DNA from: an uncultured Gemmatimonadales bacterium
GTDB lineage: Bacteria; Gemmatimonadota; Gemmatimonadetes; Longimicrobiales; Gaopeijiaceae
DNA: 64,000 nt
Direction: 5' to 3'
Assembly: GCA_937919655.1 (NCBI GenBank)
Contig: CALFPJ010000095.1
Location: forward strand, 54,263 to 118,262
Under the pieces are notes generated by a model that saw only the letters and a list, made by a program, of their open reading frames with translations, made no database searches and had not been told where the DNA came from. A program made the translations under genes and the position numbers. Every line of letters starts with the position of its first letter. Within the stretch, counting starts at the first letter, position 1. Shown one piece after another: positions 31,417-40,214 of this stretch.

Positions 31417-34257
31417 TTACCGCCCGATGCGATGGCCTCCGCCCGGCCCCCCCGCACCGGCACGTCCCAACGAACCCAGCTTGTACGTGACGCGCATCAT
31501 GAGATAGCGCCCGAGCGACTGGATGCGCTCTTCTTGGACGTAGGCGGTCGTGTTCGTCAGGCTCACGCCCTGGTTCTGGTTCAACAAGTCAAAGCCGACC
31601 AGCTGAACCTCCACCCGCTCATCCATGACGAGCCGCGAGATGGAGGCCTGCAGCATGGCGACATTCTGGCCCTCGCCGAAGAGCTCCTGATCATAGAACT
31701 GGTAGTTGAGCGATGTGTTCAGCGTCCAGCCATCGCCGTAGTACAGCGTGCTGTTGGTGTACAAGGTGCGGTTGACATACTCCTGAGTGAGTTCTTCGCT
31801 CATCGAATAGTCGACGGTGTTGAATGTGAACCTGCCGCCGATCTTCAGGTCGAAGATGCTTTTGTCTCGGTTCTCCAGGCTGGCGTCGACCGAGTGACGC
31901 AGAATCTGGCTGACATTCTCGACTCCGTTGACGAAGGCTGTGCCGGTTGAGTAGTTGGCGTCGTAGCTCACGTTGGCTGCGGCACCAATTCGTCGGATCG
32001 GGGACCCCACGGTGACTCCGCCGTTCGCGGACCAGCCGTGATCGGTGTTGATGGGCGTCACGGTCTGACGGGCCTGCTCGTCCACGGTGCGTGACTGGAC
32101 GATTTCGTCATTCGTGTAGCTGACCGACCCGAAGGTGAAGAAATTCAGGAATGTGAACTGGTCGAAGAACCGATAATCGGCCCTCAGGCGATGGGTGTAC
32201 TCCGGGATGAGGTTCGGATTTCCCAGATAGACGTTTAGCGGATTGATGTTGTTCGCGAACGGCTGCAGCTCGGTCATCGACGGCTCTCGCGTCGAAGTGT
32301 TGTACGCCACGGTCAGCGTCTTCCCCTGATTGAACTGAATCCGATAGTCCGCAGAAGGGAGTACATGTGTGTAGCCGTTTGAGATCTTTTCGTCTCGATC
32401 CAGGATCGTGCCGTCCAGGTTGGACGACCTCACTTGAAGCCCGAGCACGAAGCGGGTGTCCGCGTTGTTCCGATTGAGGCGCATCCCACCGCTGAGGTAG
32501 CTGTAGGTGCGCTCGAACCCGGCGGTCAGGACATCGTTCAGGACCGGGGTCCCGGTCCCGAGGTCGTAGACCGTCTTGTTCTGGTCCTCTTCCTCGGCAC
32601 TCCGTTGGCCGAAGAGCTCAACAACGAAGCCTCCTGCCACCGGTTGGGTCAGGGCGAGCCGTTGAGAGTATCCGAGCGTGCGACCCTTAGTTGATTGATC
32701 CTGAAGGATGTCCTCGACGGTGAGCTGATTGTTCCGGTTGAGGAACTCGGTTGTCGACGCGAGATCCGTGGATGTTTCCGGTTCGCTGAGGTCAGCCCAC
32801 GCTTCTGCGACAATGCTGCGTCCGCTCGAATTGAGCCGTTTGCGCCAGGTCAGTCTGGCGTTCCCGGCAAAGTCGTTTTGATCTACGAGGTAGTTGGTGG
32901 TCGCCGCGTTCTGGGTCTGTCCCGTCGCGCTGGTCGTCTGCTGTGAACTCACGCTCGTGAGCGACGACGAGCCTATGTTCAGGTCGCCGCGGAAACGTAG
33001 ATCGTTACCATCCGAAAACTCAGTCTGGGTATTCAAATTGATGCGGTGCGACAGATTGTTCGTGCTTTGGGCGTTCAACTGATCCATTAAGGAGGCCGCC
33101 GAGGAACCGAGCAGGAGCTGCTGCTGGACGGTGCCGTTTTGAACGTTGTCCGCATCGCTCACGAAGTAGCTGCTTCGAATCCAGGTGTCCTCCGCGAAGT
33201 CGTGACTCGCGTTCAACCCGACGGACATCGATTCACTGAAGCCACTACGTCCGCCAGCACCACCACCGGCGCCTCCACGTCCACCACCTGCGTGGAGTCG
33301 TTCGAGGCCGCCCGCGGCGGCTCCCGCCGAGAAGGCGGACTGATTGACATTGTTTGCTCCACCCAGCAGCGCGAGCTGGGTGCTCGGCGAGAACCGGTTC
33401 ATGCTCAGCGTCTCGTTGTAGCGAAGTCGATCTGCGCCCGGGGCTGCCAGGGCCGCCGCAGCGTCTGAGCCCCCGCCAAGGCCACCCACGAGACTACCGA
33501 ATACGCCACGGCGGGCGTCCTCGCGGAGCTCAACGTTGATCGTCCGCTCTTCGCTCCCGTCCGGGATCCCGGTGAACTCCGCCATGTCCGATTGTTTGTC
33601 GTAGACCTGGATGCGCTCCACGGCGTTCGCCGGCAGGTTGCGCGTCGCGATGGTTGGGTCGCGACCGAAGAACTCCTTTCCGTCGACTAAGACGTTTCGA
33701 ACGTCTTCTCCCTGTGCCTTGATCGACCCGTCGTCGGCGACTTCAATGCCCGGAAGCCTCTTGAGCAAGTCCTCGACGGTGGCCTGGGGACGAACCTCGA
33801 AGGCGAGCGCGTTGAAGTCGAGCGTATCGCGCCGGTTCACGAATGGGACGTGATCCACGCTGACCACGAGCGGCTCCATCTCTACCGCTAGGATCGCCAG
33901 CCTGATGATCCCAGCGTCGACGGAGCCAGCGGTGACTGTGAAATCCGTGCGGACGGTTTGGTGCCCGAGGAATGTGACCTGGAGGACGTACTCGCCCGCC
34001 CGAAGTCGATTCAGGCTGAACGCCCCACTTCCGTTGGACAGGGCAAATTTGGACAGAACGGAATCGGGCAGGGCCAGGGCGACGACCATCGCACCGTTCA
34101 GGGCGGCGCCCGCGGAATCGGTCACGACCCCGACGACGTTGAATTGCCCCGGCTCCTGGGCCTGGGCCTGGGCGGGGGTCGCCACAACAAGGGCAGACAA
34201 AGCAGAAACGGTCACCGCGATGTTCCGCAGGTTACGCATGATGGTCACGGTCTTCAC
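31417..34257 (-). CDS. TonB-dependent receptor, outer-membrane beta-barrel family
   Basis: A 946-residue outer-membrane receptor: signal peptide (about 1-34), CarboxypepD_reg-like domain (about 40-112; AGEYVLQVTFLGHQTVRTDF), plug (about 150-230; VEDLLKRLPGIEVADDGSIK, VLVDGKEFFGRDP, PANAVERIQVYDKQSDMAEF) and a long barrel with a glycine-rich loop near 320-345. It ends MMRVTYKLGSLGRAGAGG with a Gly-rich tail rather than a terminal aromatic, which is common in the Bacteroidetes-type outer_membrane_beta-barrel family. Its start overlaps the GLPGLI gene stop by 4 bp, so the two are co-translated and probably work together. Substrate unknown. Confidence 0.88.
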   Translation of the reverse strand: MKTVTIMRNLRNIAVTVSALSALVVATPAQAQAQEPGQFNVVGVVTDSAGAALNGAMVVALALPDSVLSKFALSNGSGAFSLNRLRAGEYVLQVTFLGHQTVRTDFTVTAGSVDAGIIRLAILAVEMEPLVVSVDHVPFVNRRDTLDFNALAFEVRPQATVEDLLKRLPGIEVADDGSIKAQGEDVRNVLVDGKEFFGRDPTIATRNLPANAVERIQVYDKQSDMAEFTGIPDGSEERTINVELREDARRGVFGSLVGGLGGGSDAAAALAAPGADRLRYNETLSMNRFSPSTQLALLGGANNVNQSAFSAGAAAGGLERLHAGGGRGGAGGGAGGRSGFSESMSVGLNASHDFAEDTWIRSSYFVSDADNVQNGTVQQQLLLGSSAASLMDQLNAQSTNNLSHRINLNTQTEFSDGNDLRFRGDLNIGSSSLTSVSSQQTTSATGQTQNAATTNYLVDQNDFAGNARLTWRKRLNSSGRSIVAEAWADLSEPETSTDLASTTEFLNRNNQLTVEDILQDQSTKGRTLGYSQRLALTQPVAGGFVVELFGQRSAEEEDQNKTVYDLGTGTPVLNDVLTAGFERTYSYLSGGMRLNRNNADTRFVLGLQVRSSNLDGTILDRDEKISNGYTHVLPSADYRIQFNQGKTLTVAYNTSTREPSMTELQPFANNINPLNVYLGNPNLIPEYTHRLRADYRFFDQFTFLNFFTFGSVSYTNDEIVQSRTVDEQARQTVTPINTDHGWSANGGVTVGSPIRRIGAAANVSYDANYSTGTAFVNGVENVSQILRHSVDASLENRDKSIFDLKIGGRFTFNTVDYSMSEELTQEYVNRTLYTNSTLYYGDGWTLNTSLNYQFYDQELFGEGQNVAMLQASISRLVMDERVEVQLVGFDLLNQNQGVSLTNTTAYVQEERIQSLGRYLMMRVTYKLGSLGRAGAGGPGGGHRIGR

Positions 34258-35096
34258 CGACCTCTCCGGCCACGAGTCGTTCTGATCTCTTCCAGCTTCT
34301 CTTCGACAAGCTTTTCGTACGCCTCGGGGGTGAGCTTGTCGCCCTTGTCGGGCACCGCAATCACGCCGGCCTCCAAGGCGGTCAGATCCAGGCTGGTGGC
34401 CGAGTAGAGTTCCTCGCCGCCGTTGATCGACACCACGAGGATCAAGCCCGGAAGTCCTTGATAGGTGCCCGGCCCAGCAGAGACAGGAATCTCAGGGGTG
34501 AACCAGGCCTCGATCAGCGTGCTGTCCTGCATGGCGGTCGCCTTCTGAACCATGTGGCCGAGGAACTGACTCTGCTCCGCCACAAGTCTCCACTCATACG
34601 TTGGCAGTGTTCCGCTGACAAGGAATGTGCGGCCCATGAAGTCACGGGTCTCCGTGAACGAGCCGTCCGCCGCATTTGAATAACCTGCTACGATGGTCTC
34701 CTGAGTGCTGCGCGATGCAGACGCCTGCCTGAGACGGAATGTGAGACCCGCAACGCGAGCGTCAGCCTCCGTCCGCGCTGCACGTTCTTCCGGGGGAGCC
34801 TCCGTTCGCATCACGCTCTCCACCGCGTTGAACGTGAGGACGACGGAGTTGGCCGTACCCGTGGGGATCTGCGCCGCAAAGCCTCCGGCCCTTCCTTCGA
34901 ATCGGCCATCGCCGCCGCCGCGGCGTCCCCCGGCCCTCCCGGCGTTGCCGCCTCCCCTCGGAGGTCCGCCTTCAGGCCCGCCCCTCTGCGGGAGGTTGAA
35001 CTGAACCGAGTGGTCGTAGCGAACCGTGCCCTCTTGGGCAGAAGCCGCGATAGGTATCAAGCCCAATATCAGGGCGACTAAAGATCGTTTGATCAT
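34254..35096 (-). CDS. GLPGLI-family protein
   Basis: A 280-residue secreted protein with a signal peptide (about 1-20, ending SAQ). The family motif YQGLPGLILVVSINGGEE is present at about residues 212-229. A Gly/Arg-rich insertion occupies about 36-72. GLPGLI proteins are usually encoded beside TonB-dependent receptors, and their function is unknown; surface or periplasmic partner roles have been suggested. The ATG at 35096 (MIKRSLVALILG) is preferred to a TTG three codons upstream. The C-terminal 40 residues form a charged helix. It is coupled to the receptor gene by ATGA. Confidence 0.85.
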   Translation of the reverse strand: MIKRSLVALILGLIPIAASAQEGTVRYDHSVQFNLPQRGGPEGGPPRGGGNAGRAGGRRGGGDGRFEGRAGGFAAQIPTGTANSVVLTFNAVESVMRTEAPPEERAARTEADARVAGLTFRLRQASASRSTQETIVAGYSNAADGSFTETRDFMGRTFLVSGTLPTYEWRLVAEQSQFLGHMVQKATAMQDSTLIEAWFTPEIPVSAGPGTYQGLPGLILVVSINGGEELYSATSLDLTALEAGVIAVPDKGDKLTPEAYEKLVEEKLEEIRTTRGRRGR

Positions 35097-35236
35097 GAAA
35101 TCCAAGGTGTTGGGTGGTAGGAATTGGACACCGCAATGGAGGTGAGTGTTAAAACGCCTCCTTGCTGGGCGGTCCTGTCGGATCTACCGTGCCGGCTCCG
35201 AATTATTAGGTGCAGTTAGCTCCTCAGGAGGATGCA

Positions 35237-36250
35237 ATGCGGTTCAGCTTCTCGGTCAAAATGGTGACGTTCACCGCCGCGGTCTATTTGGCAGGGGGCT
35301 GCGCGGGTGGTGCGGACAGCTCGAACCCGGACGAGGCTGGTGGCTCGGCCAGCGTCTCCAGCTCGGCGAGCGTGACCCGCATCAACCCGCTGATCGCGCT
35401 GCACGAGCAGGGCCTGCCGATCTTTGGTCTCTACGCGCCGAGCGCCCGCGCTGGGCGGGGTGCCCCAGAAGGCCCCCAGAAGACGCCGGCGGACCTAGCC
35501 GCGGAAACGCTCGGGTATGGCTTGAGCGACTACGTATTCGATGGCTCGATGGAGGGTGGGGTGGATCGTGGCCTCCCTGCCTTCACCAGCTTTGTGGACG
35601 CCATGCGCGAGGCGGGCGCGACGACCCGAACGAACCCACTGGTCGTGAAGATGCAAGAGTTCGGCACCGACCCAGCGGCCACCGCGGAGGCCATCGCAAA
35701 AGAGCTGGACGCTGGGGTGAGCACGATCATGCTCGTGACGACCGAGAGCGCCGAGCAAGTCGAGCACGCTTTGGCGGCCATGCGCTACGCGTCGAACGGG
35801 GGCACACGCCCGGATCGCGTCGGGACGGCGCCGGCCTACTGGGGACTGAGTGACTCCGAGTACCGCGAGAAGGCTGACCTGTGGCCTTTGAACCCGGACG
35901 GCGAACTCCTCAATTGGACCATCGTTGAGAGCCATGAGGGCCTCGCGCACGTCCGTGAGATTGCGGCCGTGCCTGGAGTCGGGGTCCTATGGCCTGGAGC
36001 CGGCACACTGCGCGGGCTGTTCTCTTCGACGAACGAAGCCGGCGAGCGCGTCCTAGATGAGGCCGCCTGGGAGAATGCGATCCAAACGGTCCTGTCTGCG
36101 TGCAAGGAGTTCGATGTACCGTGCGGCTTCCCGTCCAACGCGAGCGACATCCAGATGCGCATGGAGCAAGGCTTCAGCGTCTTCGTAATGGGATGGGGAG
36201 ACGCGGGCTTCGAGACCGTCCAAATGGGAAGAGGTCTGGCGGGGCGGTAG
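35237..36250 (+). CDS. Lipoprotein with HpcH/HpaI aldolase-like fold (larger paralogue)
   Basis: A 337-residue predicted lipoprotein (lipobox LAGGC, Cys about residue 22) starting at ATG 35237, 5 bp after AGGAGG. The domain resembles HpcH/HpaI aldolases: NPLIALHEQGLPIFGLYAPS at its start, LNWTIVESHEGLAHVREI (glutamate as likely metal ligand) and GVGVLWPGAGTLRGLF, aligning with the family's second metal/phosphate region, and a C-terminal FVMGWGDAGFETVQMGR. An extracytoplasmic aldolase-like protein is unusual; it may bind rather than cleave its ligand. A shorter paralogue is at 5755. It stands alone, ended by a strong terminator. Confidence 0.7.
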   Translation: MRFSFSVKMVTFTAAVYLAGGCAGGADSSNPDEAGGSASVSSSASVTRINPLIALHEQGLPIFGLYAPSARAGRGAPEGPQKTPADLAAETLGYGLSDYVFDGSMEGGVDRGLPAFTSFVDAMREAGATTRTNPLVVKMQEFGTDPAATAEAIAKELDAGVSTIMLVTTESAEQVEHALAAMRYASNGGTRPDRVGTAPAYWGLSDSEYREKADLWPLNPDGELLNWTIVESHEGLAHVREIAAVPGVGVLWPGAGTLRGLFSSTNEAGERVLDEAAWENAIQTVLSACKEFDVPCGFPSNASDIQMRMEQGFSVFVMGWGDAGFETVQMGRGLAGR

Positions 36251-36269
36251 GCCTCCTGAGGCTGCAGCA

Positions 36270-36307
36270 AAGAACCCCCGGCGCGTCCTTCGGCGCCGGG
36301 GGTTCTT
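36270..36307. terminator. Bidirectional hairpin terminator between convergent genes
   Basis: A perfect 14-bp stem (36270-36283 with 36294-36307) has a 10-nt loop and A/T-rich stem ends on both sides. It lies between the aldolase-like lipoprotein stop (36250) and the metalloprotease stop (36335) and could serve both. Confidence 0.85.
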
Positions 36308-36334
36308 CACGTCCTACATCTTGGTGGAGCCGAT

Positions 36335-38914
36335 CTAATTCCAGTTCCCGCCGTTGTCCCAGGTGCACCACGGCTCCATCCGGCTGAGCCAATCCATGGC
36401 CGGACTCCCCATCCGATCCATGGCGGACTGCCCGATCCACTCCATCGCTGGCTGCCCGATCGGGGCGCCCGGAGGAGCGGTCACCGTGCCCGGAGCCGCC
36501 ATCGACTCAAGTGGCCGGTCCATGAAACGCTGGATCTCCATGGCCAATGTCTGCGCGTGCGGCGCGTCCGTCATCGCCACAAGGTTGCTGTGCACACGCT
36601 GCAACACGCCGTTCGCGGTCGCCCTGACGGCCAGCATGCTCGCGTTGGCGGCCAACCACTTGATACGGTCCAACACGACGCCCTGCACGGCCTGCTGGAT
36701 CTGCCTCTCGTAGGCGTCCGACGTAGGAGCTCCGAAGCTTGTCTCGACGAGCGCGCCTAGCACGTCATCAAGTCCGGGTAGCGAGGGGTCGAGCGCAGCT
36801 TGTTCCTCCAGTCTGGCCGCACGGTCCGGCGTCAGCATGTTGTCCACTGTGAGCCCCGCTGCGACGACCGCCGGAGTTACCGCATCGAAGCCGTCCCCGG
36901 TGTAGCGAGGGAAGGTCTCGCGAGAGCGCCCGTATCCCGGCGCCCGTGGAGGAATTAGAGCCAACACACTGCGCGGTAGCGCGAGTTCGGACGGCTGAAG
37001 CGTTCGCATCAGTGCGGCCAATGCCGCGCGTTGCTCGTTGCCCGAGATCGCCCAAACCGGCGTCTGACCGTCACCGCGGGTGGCGTAGACGTAACCCACG
37101 CCTCCAAGGACCGTCGCGGTCGCCTCGACTTGGTAGCGGTGGTGCATGTAGAGTGGCACGAGCGCCTCTTCGATGGTCGACATTTGCCGTCCCGCCTGAA
37201 TCGCGTTTGCGCCAAACCGCGACAGCGCGGCCTGCCGAACGTCCATCATGCGATCAAGCTCGGCGGCCATGTCGGTGCCTAGCGCCCATTGGTCGGCCTG
37301 AGGCGTCGTCCCGATGTCCTGGTTGGTCATGTAGCGCACGTCGTCTTGCCACGCGTCGTCGAGGATCTTCATGAGCGAAGCCTCCTCGTCGGTCCCAGCC
37401 GGGAAGTCCTGATAGCCGTACTCAATGGCGACCTTGTCCCACTCACCGATGTCCGCGTCGTACGCCTGGGAGTAATCGAGCGACCCGTCGCGGTTCAGCG
37501 TGACCAGCGGATGCGGATAGTCCATGACCGAAATGCGCCCGGCCGTGGAGTTGTAGTAGTTGTGCCCCAAGCCGATCGTGTGGCCGATCTCATGAGCCGA
37601 AAGCTGGCGAATGCGTGACGTCGCCCACTCGGCCAACTCCGGTGGCGTCTCGTCGCCCGTCTGGTACGGAGACAGAAGCCCTTCTGCGATCAGGTAGTCC
37701 TGGCGGATGCGCAGCGAGCCGAGTGTCACAACCCCCTTGAGGATTTCACCCGTACGAGGGTCCGTCACCGAGCCACCTGAGCTCCATCCCCTGGTCGACC
37801 GGTGTACCCAGTTGATCACGTTGTAGCGTGCGTCGAGCGAGCTGATGCTATCGGGCCGTATGACCACCTGAAAGGCGTTCCGGTATCCGGCGGCCTCGAA
37901 GGCCTGGTTCCACCAACGACCCCCTTCGAGGAGCGCAGAGCGAACCGGCTCGGGTGTGCCCGGATCCAAGTAATAGATGATCGGCTTCACCGGATCGCTC
38001 ATGGCAGCGTTCGGGTTCTGCTTCACAAGACGGTGGCGCCGGATCGCCCTCTGTGTCATGTCCTCTTCTAGCGAGACCGCGTAGTCCTGGAAGGAATTCG
38101 CACCGTATCCTGAGCGGGGATCGTACATCCGGGTCTCAAAACCGTCATCCGGCAACTGCAAGAAGGAGTGATGTATGCGGATGCTCGCTGCCGCTCCCGT
38201 CGCGGCCACGCTGCTGACGCCCTCAAACGCTCCACCACCGCGACCGCCCCGACCGCCCCCGGCCTGAGACACGAAGGTCAGCTCGGCTTCCATCTCGGTA
38301 TTCGTAGGAAACGAGTTGGTCATATCCATGTAGATCGTGCTGCGGGTCGCATCCAATCGATACGTGCCCGGCTGCATGCTGCCTGCCGCGTTAACCTGGT
38401 CGGCGAGGAGGAAGTCCGTGATATCGACGAGCGCGCGCGGTCCGGTCTGAGCCGCCGGTGTGAAGCTCCACACCACCGAGCGCGCAAACGCGTCGCGCAC
38501 AGCCTTTACCTCTTCCGGATTGTCACTCTGCGCGCGGAACCTGTAGTTGGGCTGGACCATCAGAATCTTCCGACCGACCCGCTCAAATTCGATGATACGG
38601 GACCCGCGAAGGGAGCCGCGGTCGATGCCGATATCGTTTGATCCCAGACCCGAGCCGAAGCCCATGAGATGGATCATTTCCTTCTCCATCTCTGGGATCT
38701 CCATCCACAACTGTCCGAGGTCCGCGTCCCAGTAGAGCGGCAGGAAGCCATCCATCCGGCTCATGCCTGCTGTTTTGTCTGCGATCGAGGGCAATGCGCC
38801 GGCCGCGCCCGCTCCGCCACCGCGTTGGGCATGGACCGCCGTGGGAATGCCGGCGAGAAGGAGCCCTGCGGCCAGGACGAACCCTGATCGCAGAAGGTGC
38901 CGAGAGCGTTTCAT
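36335..38914 (-). CDS. Secreted zinc metalloprotease, metzincin-like (DUF5117/DUF4953 type)
   Basis: An 859-residue secreted protease. A signal peptide spans about 1-29 (ending VHAQ). The N-terminal region (about 45-330) matches the DUF5117/5118 type. The zinc motif HEIGHTIGLGH is at residues 441-451 (HExxHxxGxxH), followed by the Met-turn-like ISVMDYPHP. The C-terminal part is largely helical and ends with a short repetitive stretch (PAMEWIGQSAMDRMG, SPAMDWLSRMEPW). ATG 38914, with CAGGAG 8 bp upstream, is preferred; the longer frame starts in an unrelated upstream stretch. It probably degrades extracellular protein. Gly-rich inserts occur near 218-230. Confidence 0.88.
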   Translation of the reverse strand: MKRSRHLLRSGFVLAAGLLLAGIPTAVHAQRGGGAGAAGALPSIADKTAGMSRMDGFLPLYWDADLGQLWMEIPEMEKEMIHLMGFGSGLGSNDIGIDRGSLRGSRIIEFERVGRKILMVQPNYRFRAQSDNPEEVKAVRDAFARSVVWSFTPAAQTGPRALVDITDFLLADQVNAAGSMQPGTYRLDATRSTIYMDMTNSFPTNTEMEAELTFVSQAGGGRGGRGGGAFEGVSSVAATGAAASIRIHHSFLQLPDDGFETRMYDPRSGYGANSFQDYAVSLEEDMTQRAIRRHRLVKQNPNAAMSDPVKPIIYYLDPGTPEPVRSALLEGGRWWNQAFEAAGYRNAFQVVIRPDSISSLDARYNVINWVHRSTRGWSSGGSVTDPRTGEILKGVVTLGSLRIRQDYLIAEGLLSPYQTGDETPPELAEWATSRIRQLSAHEIGHTIGLGHNYYNSTAGRISVMDYPHPLVTLNRDGSLDYSQAYDADIGEWDKVAIEYGYQDFPAGTDEEASLMKILDDAWQDDVRYMTNQDIGTTPQADQWALGTDMAAELDRMMDVRQAALSRFGANAIQAGRQMSTIEEALVPLYMHHRYQVEATATVLGGVGYVYATRGDGQTPVWAISGNEQRAALAALMRTLQPSELALPRSVLALIPPRAPGYGRSRETFPRYTGDGFDAVTPAVVAAGLTVDNMLTPDRAARLEEQAALDPSLPGLDDVLGALVETSFGAPTSDAYERQIQQAVQGVVLDRIKWLAANASMLAVRATANGVLQRVHSNLVAMTDAPHAQTLAMEIQRFMDRPLESMAAPGTVTAPPGAPIGQPAMEWIGQSAMDRMGSPAMDWLSRMEPWCTWDNGGNWN

Positions 38915-39018
38915 TCTTAATCTCCTGAGGACTGTGTACCGAACAGGGACACAATGCCATGTAGGAGGCGAAATGGCGACCTGTGGACGAGTCGGGTTCG
39001 GTCCCGCACTTTCCTCCC

Positions 39019-40206
39019 ATGAATCAACCATTACGAGTCGGGGTCATCGGTGCTGGGCGCTGGTGCAAGACCGCACACCTACCGGGGTTTCATCGTTCGC
39101 CACTTTGTGAACTCGTCGCCATCTGTGATCTCCATCCGGATCTCGCTGAGGCGCGCGCTGCCGAGTTCGATATTCCGGATGTGATGACGGACTACCGCGA
39201 CATGATGGCGCGCGATGACATCGACGTGATCGATGTGGTCACCCGGGGAGATCATCAAGACCTGGTCTTCGAGACCCTCCATGCCGGCAAACACTGCTTG
39301 GTGGAGAAGCCCGTTTGCCATGACTACCGCGACGTATGGAAGGCCCAGAAGTTGGCGGACTCCAGGGGACTCAAGACCAAGGTCGGTCTCACGTTCCGGT
39401 ACGCCCCGGCCGTGATGTACATGTTCGACCTGATTCGCGAGGGCTTCATCGGCCAGCCGTATGTGTTCAACGGCTACGAACAAAATTCTCAGTGGATCGA
39501 TCCGGACCACCCGATGGACAAGCGCATTCATCGCACGCGCCCAGTGGGTGAGCCGGAGTGGGGCACGGACCTGAGCCGTGAAGGTATCACCGTGTCATCG
39601 CTGGAAGGGTACGGTGCACCCACCATCGATATCGGGTTGGAGTGTATTGGTAGCGACCTGAAAGAGGTCGTGGGTATTCTGGCGAATATGGTGCCGTTCC
39701 GGCGGCGGACGAACCTCGACACCGAGCGGGAGCGCATCAACATCGACGATGCGGACATGTTCATGGGCGAGGCCGAAAACGGGGCCCTGTTTTCAATGCA
39801 GTCGAGCTATGTGACCGTGAGCAACTACCCCGGCATCGAGGCGCGCATCTTCGGATCAAAAGGAGCGATCCAGGTCCGGCTTGTGGAAGAGTTTGGGGTG
39901 ATCCAGACGATCAAGACCGCGACTGCAGACGCCGTCGAGTTCGTGGACATGGAGATCCCCGCGAAGTACTTCCCACCGGGATTCCAGGAGGATGATCACT
40001 GGGGGACCGCATTCTACGGCAACCTGGTTCACAACTTCTGCCAAGAGATCCTGGGTGGCGCGGAGCGCACACAGGGTGACTTTGCTCAGAGTGCCCGGGT
40101 TCAAGAAGTCATCAACGCCGTCGCGCAGTCGCATCGTGAACACAAATGGGTCGGGCTGCCGCTAGATGAGGGCTTCCGAGACGAAGGGCAGAAGAGCCCC
40201 TATTGA
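39019..40206 (+). CDS. Gfo/Idh/MocA family oxidoreductase
   Basis: A 395-residue NAD(P)-dependent dehydrogenase-like protein. The Rossmann start is RVGVIGAGRWCKTAHLPGF (residues 6-24), and HCLVEKPV contains the conserved lysine of the EKP motif. The C-terminal domain has YRDVWKAQKLADSRG, then the substrate-binding helix and ERTQGDFAQSARVQEVINA. It probably acts on a sugar or cyclitol; substrate not assignable. It lies divergent from the metalloprotease (104-bp gap) and ends 9 bp before, or overlaps, the mutS-like gene. Confidence 0.88.
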   Translation: MNQPLRVGVIGAGRWCKTAHLPGFHRSPLCELVAICDLHPDLAEARAAEFDIPDVMTDYRDMMARDDIDVIDVVTRGDHQDLVFETLHAGKHCLVEKPVCHDYRDVWKAQKLADSRGLKTKVGLTFRYAPAVMYMFDLIREGFIGQPYVFNGYEQNSQWIDPDHPMDKRIHRTRPVGEPEWGTDLSREGITVSSLEGYGAPTIDIGLECIGSDLKEVVGILANMVPFRRRTNLDTERERINIDDADMFMGEAENGALFSMQSSYVTVSNYPGIEARIFGSKGAIQVRLVEEFGVIQTIKTATADAVEFVDMEIPAKYFPPGFQEDDHWGTAFYGNLVHNFCQEILGGAERTQGDFAQSARVQEVINAVAQSHREHKWVGLPLDEGFRDEGQKSPY

Positions 40207-40214
40207 GTGGCTCG

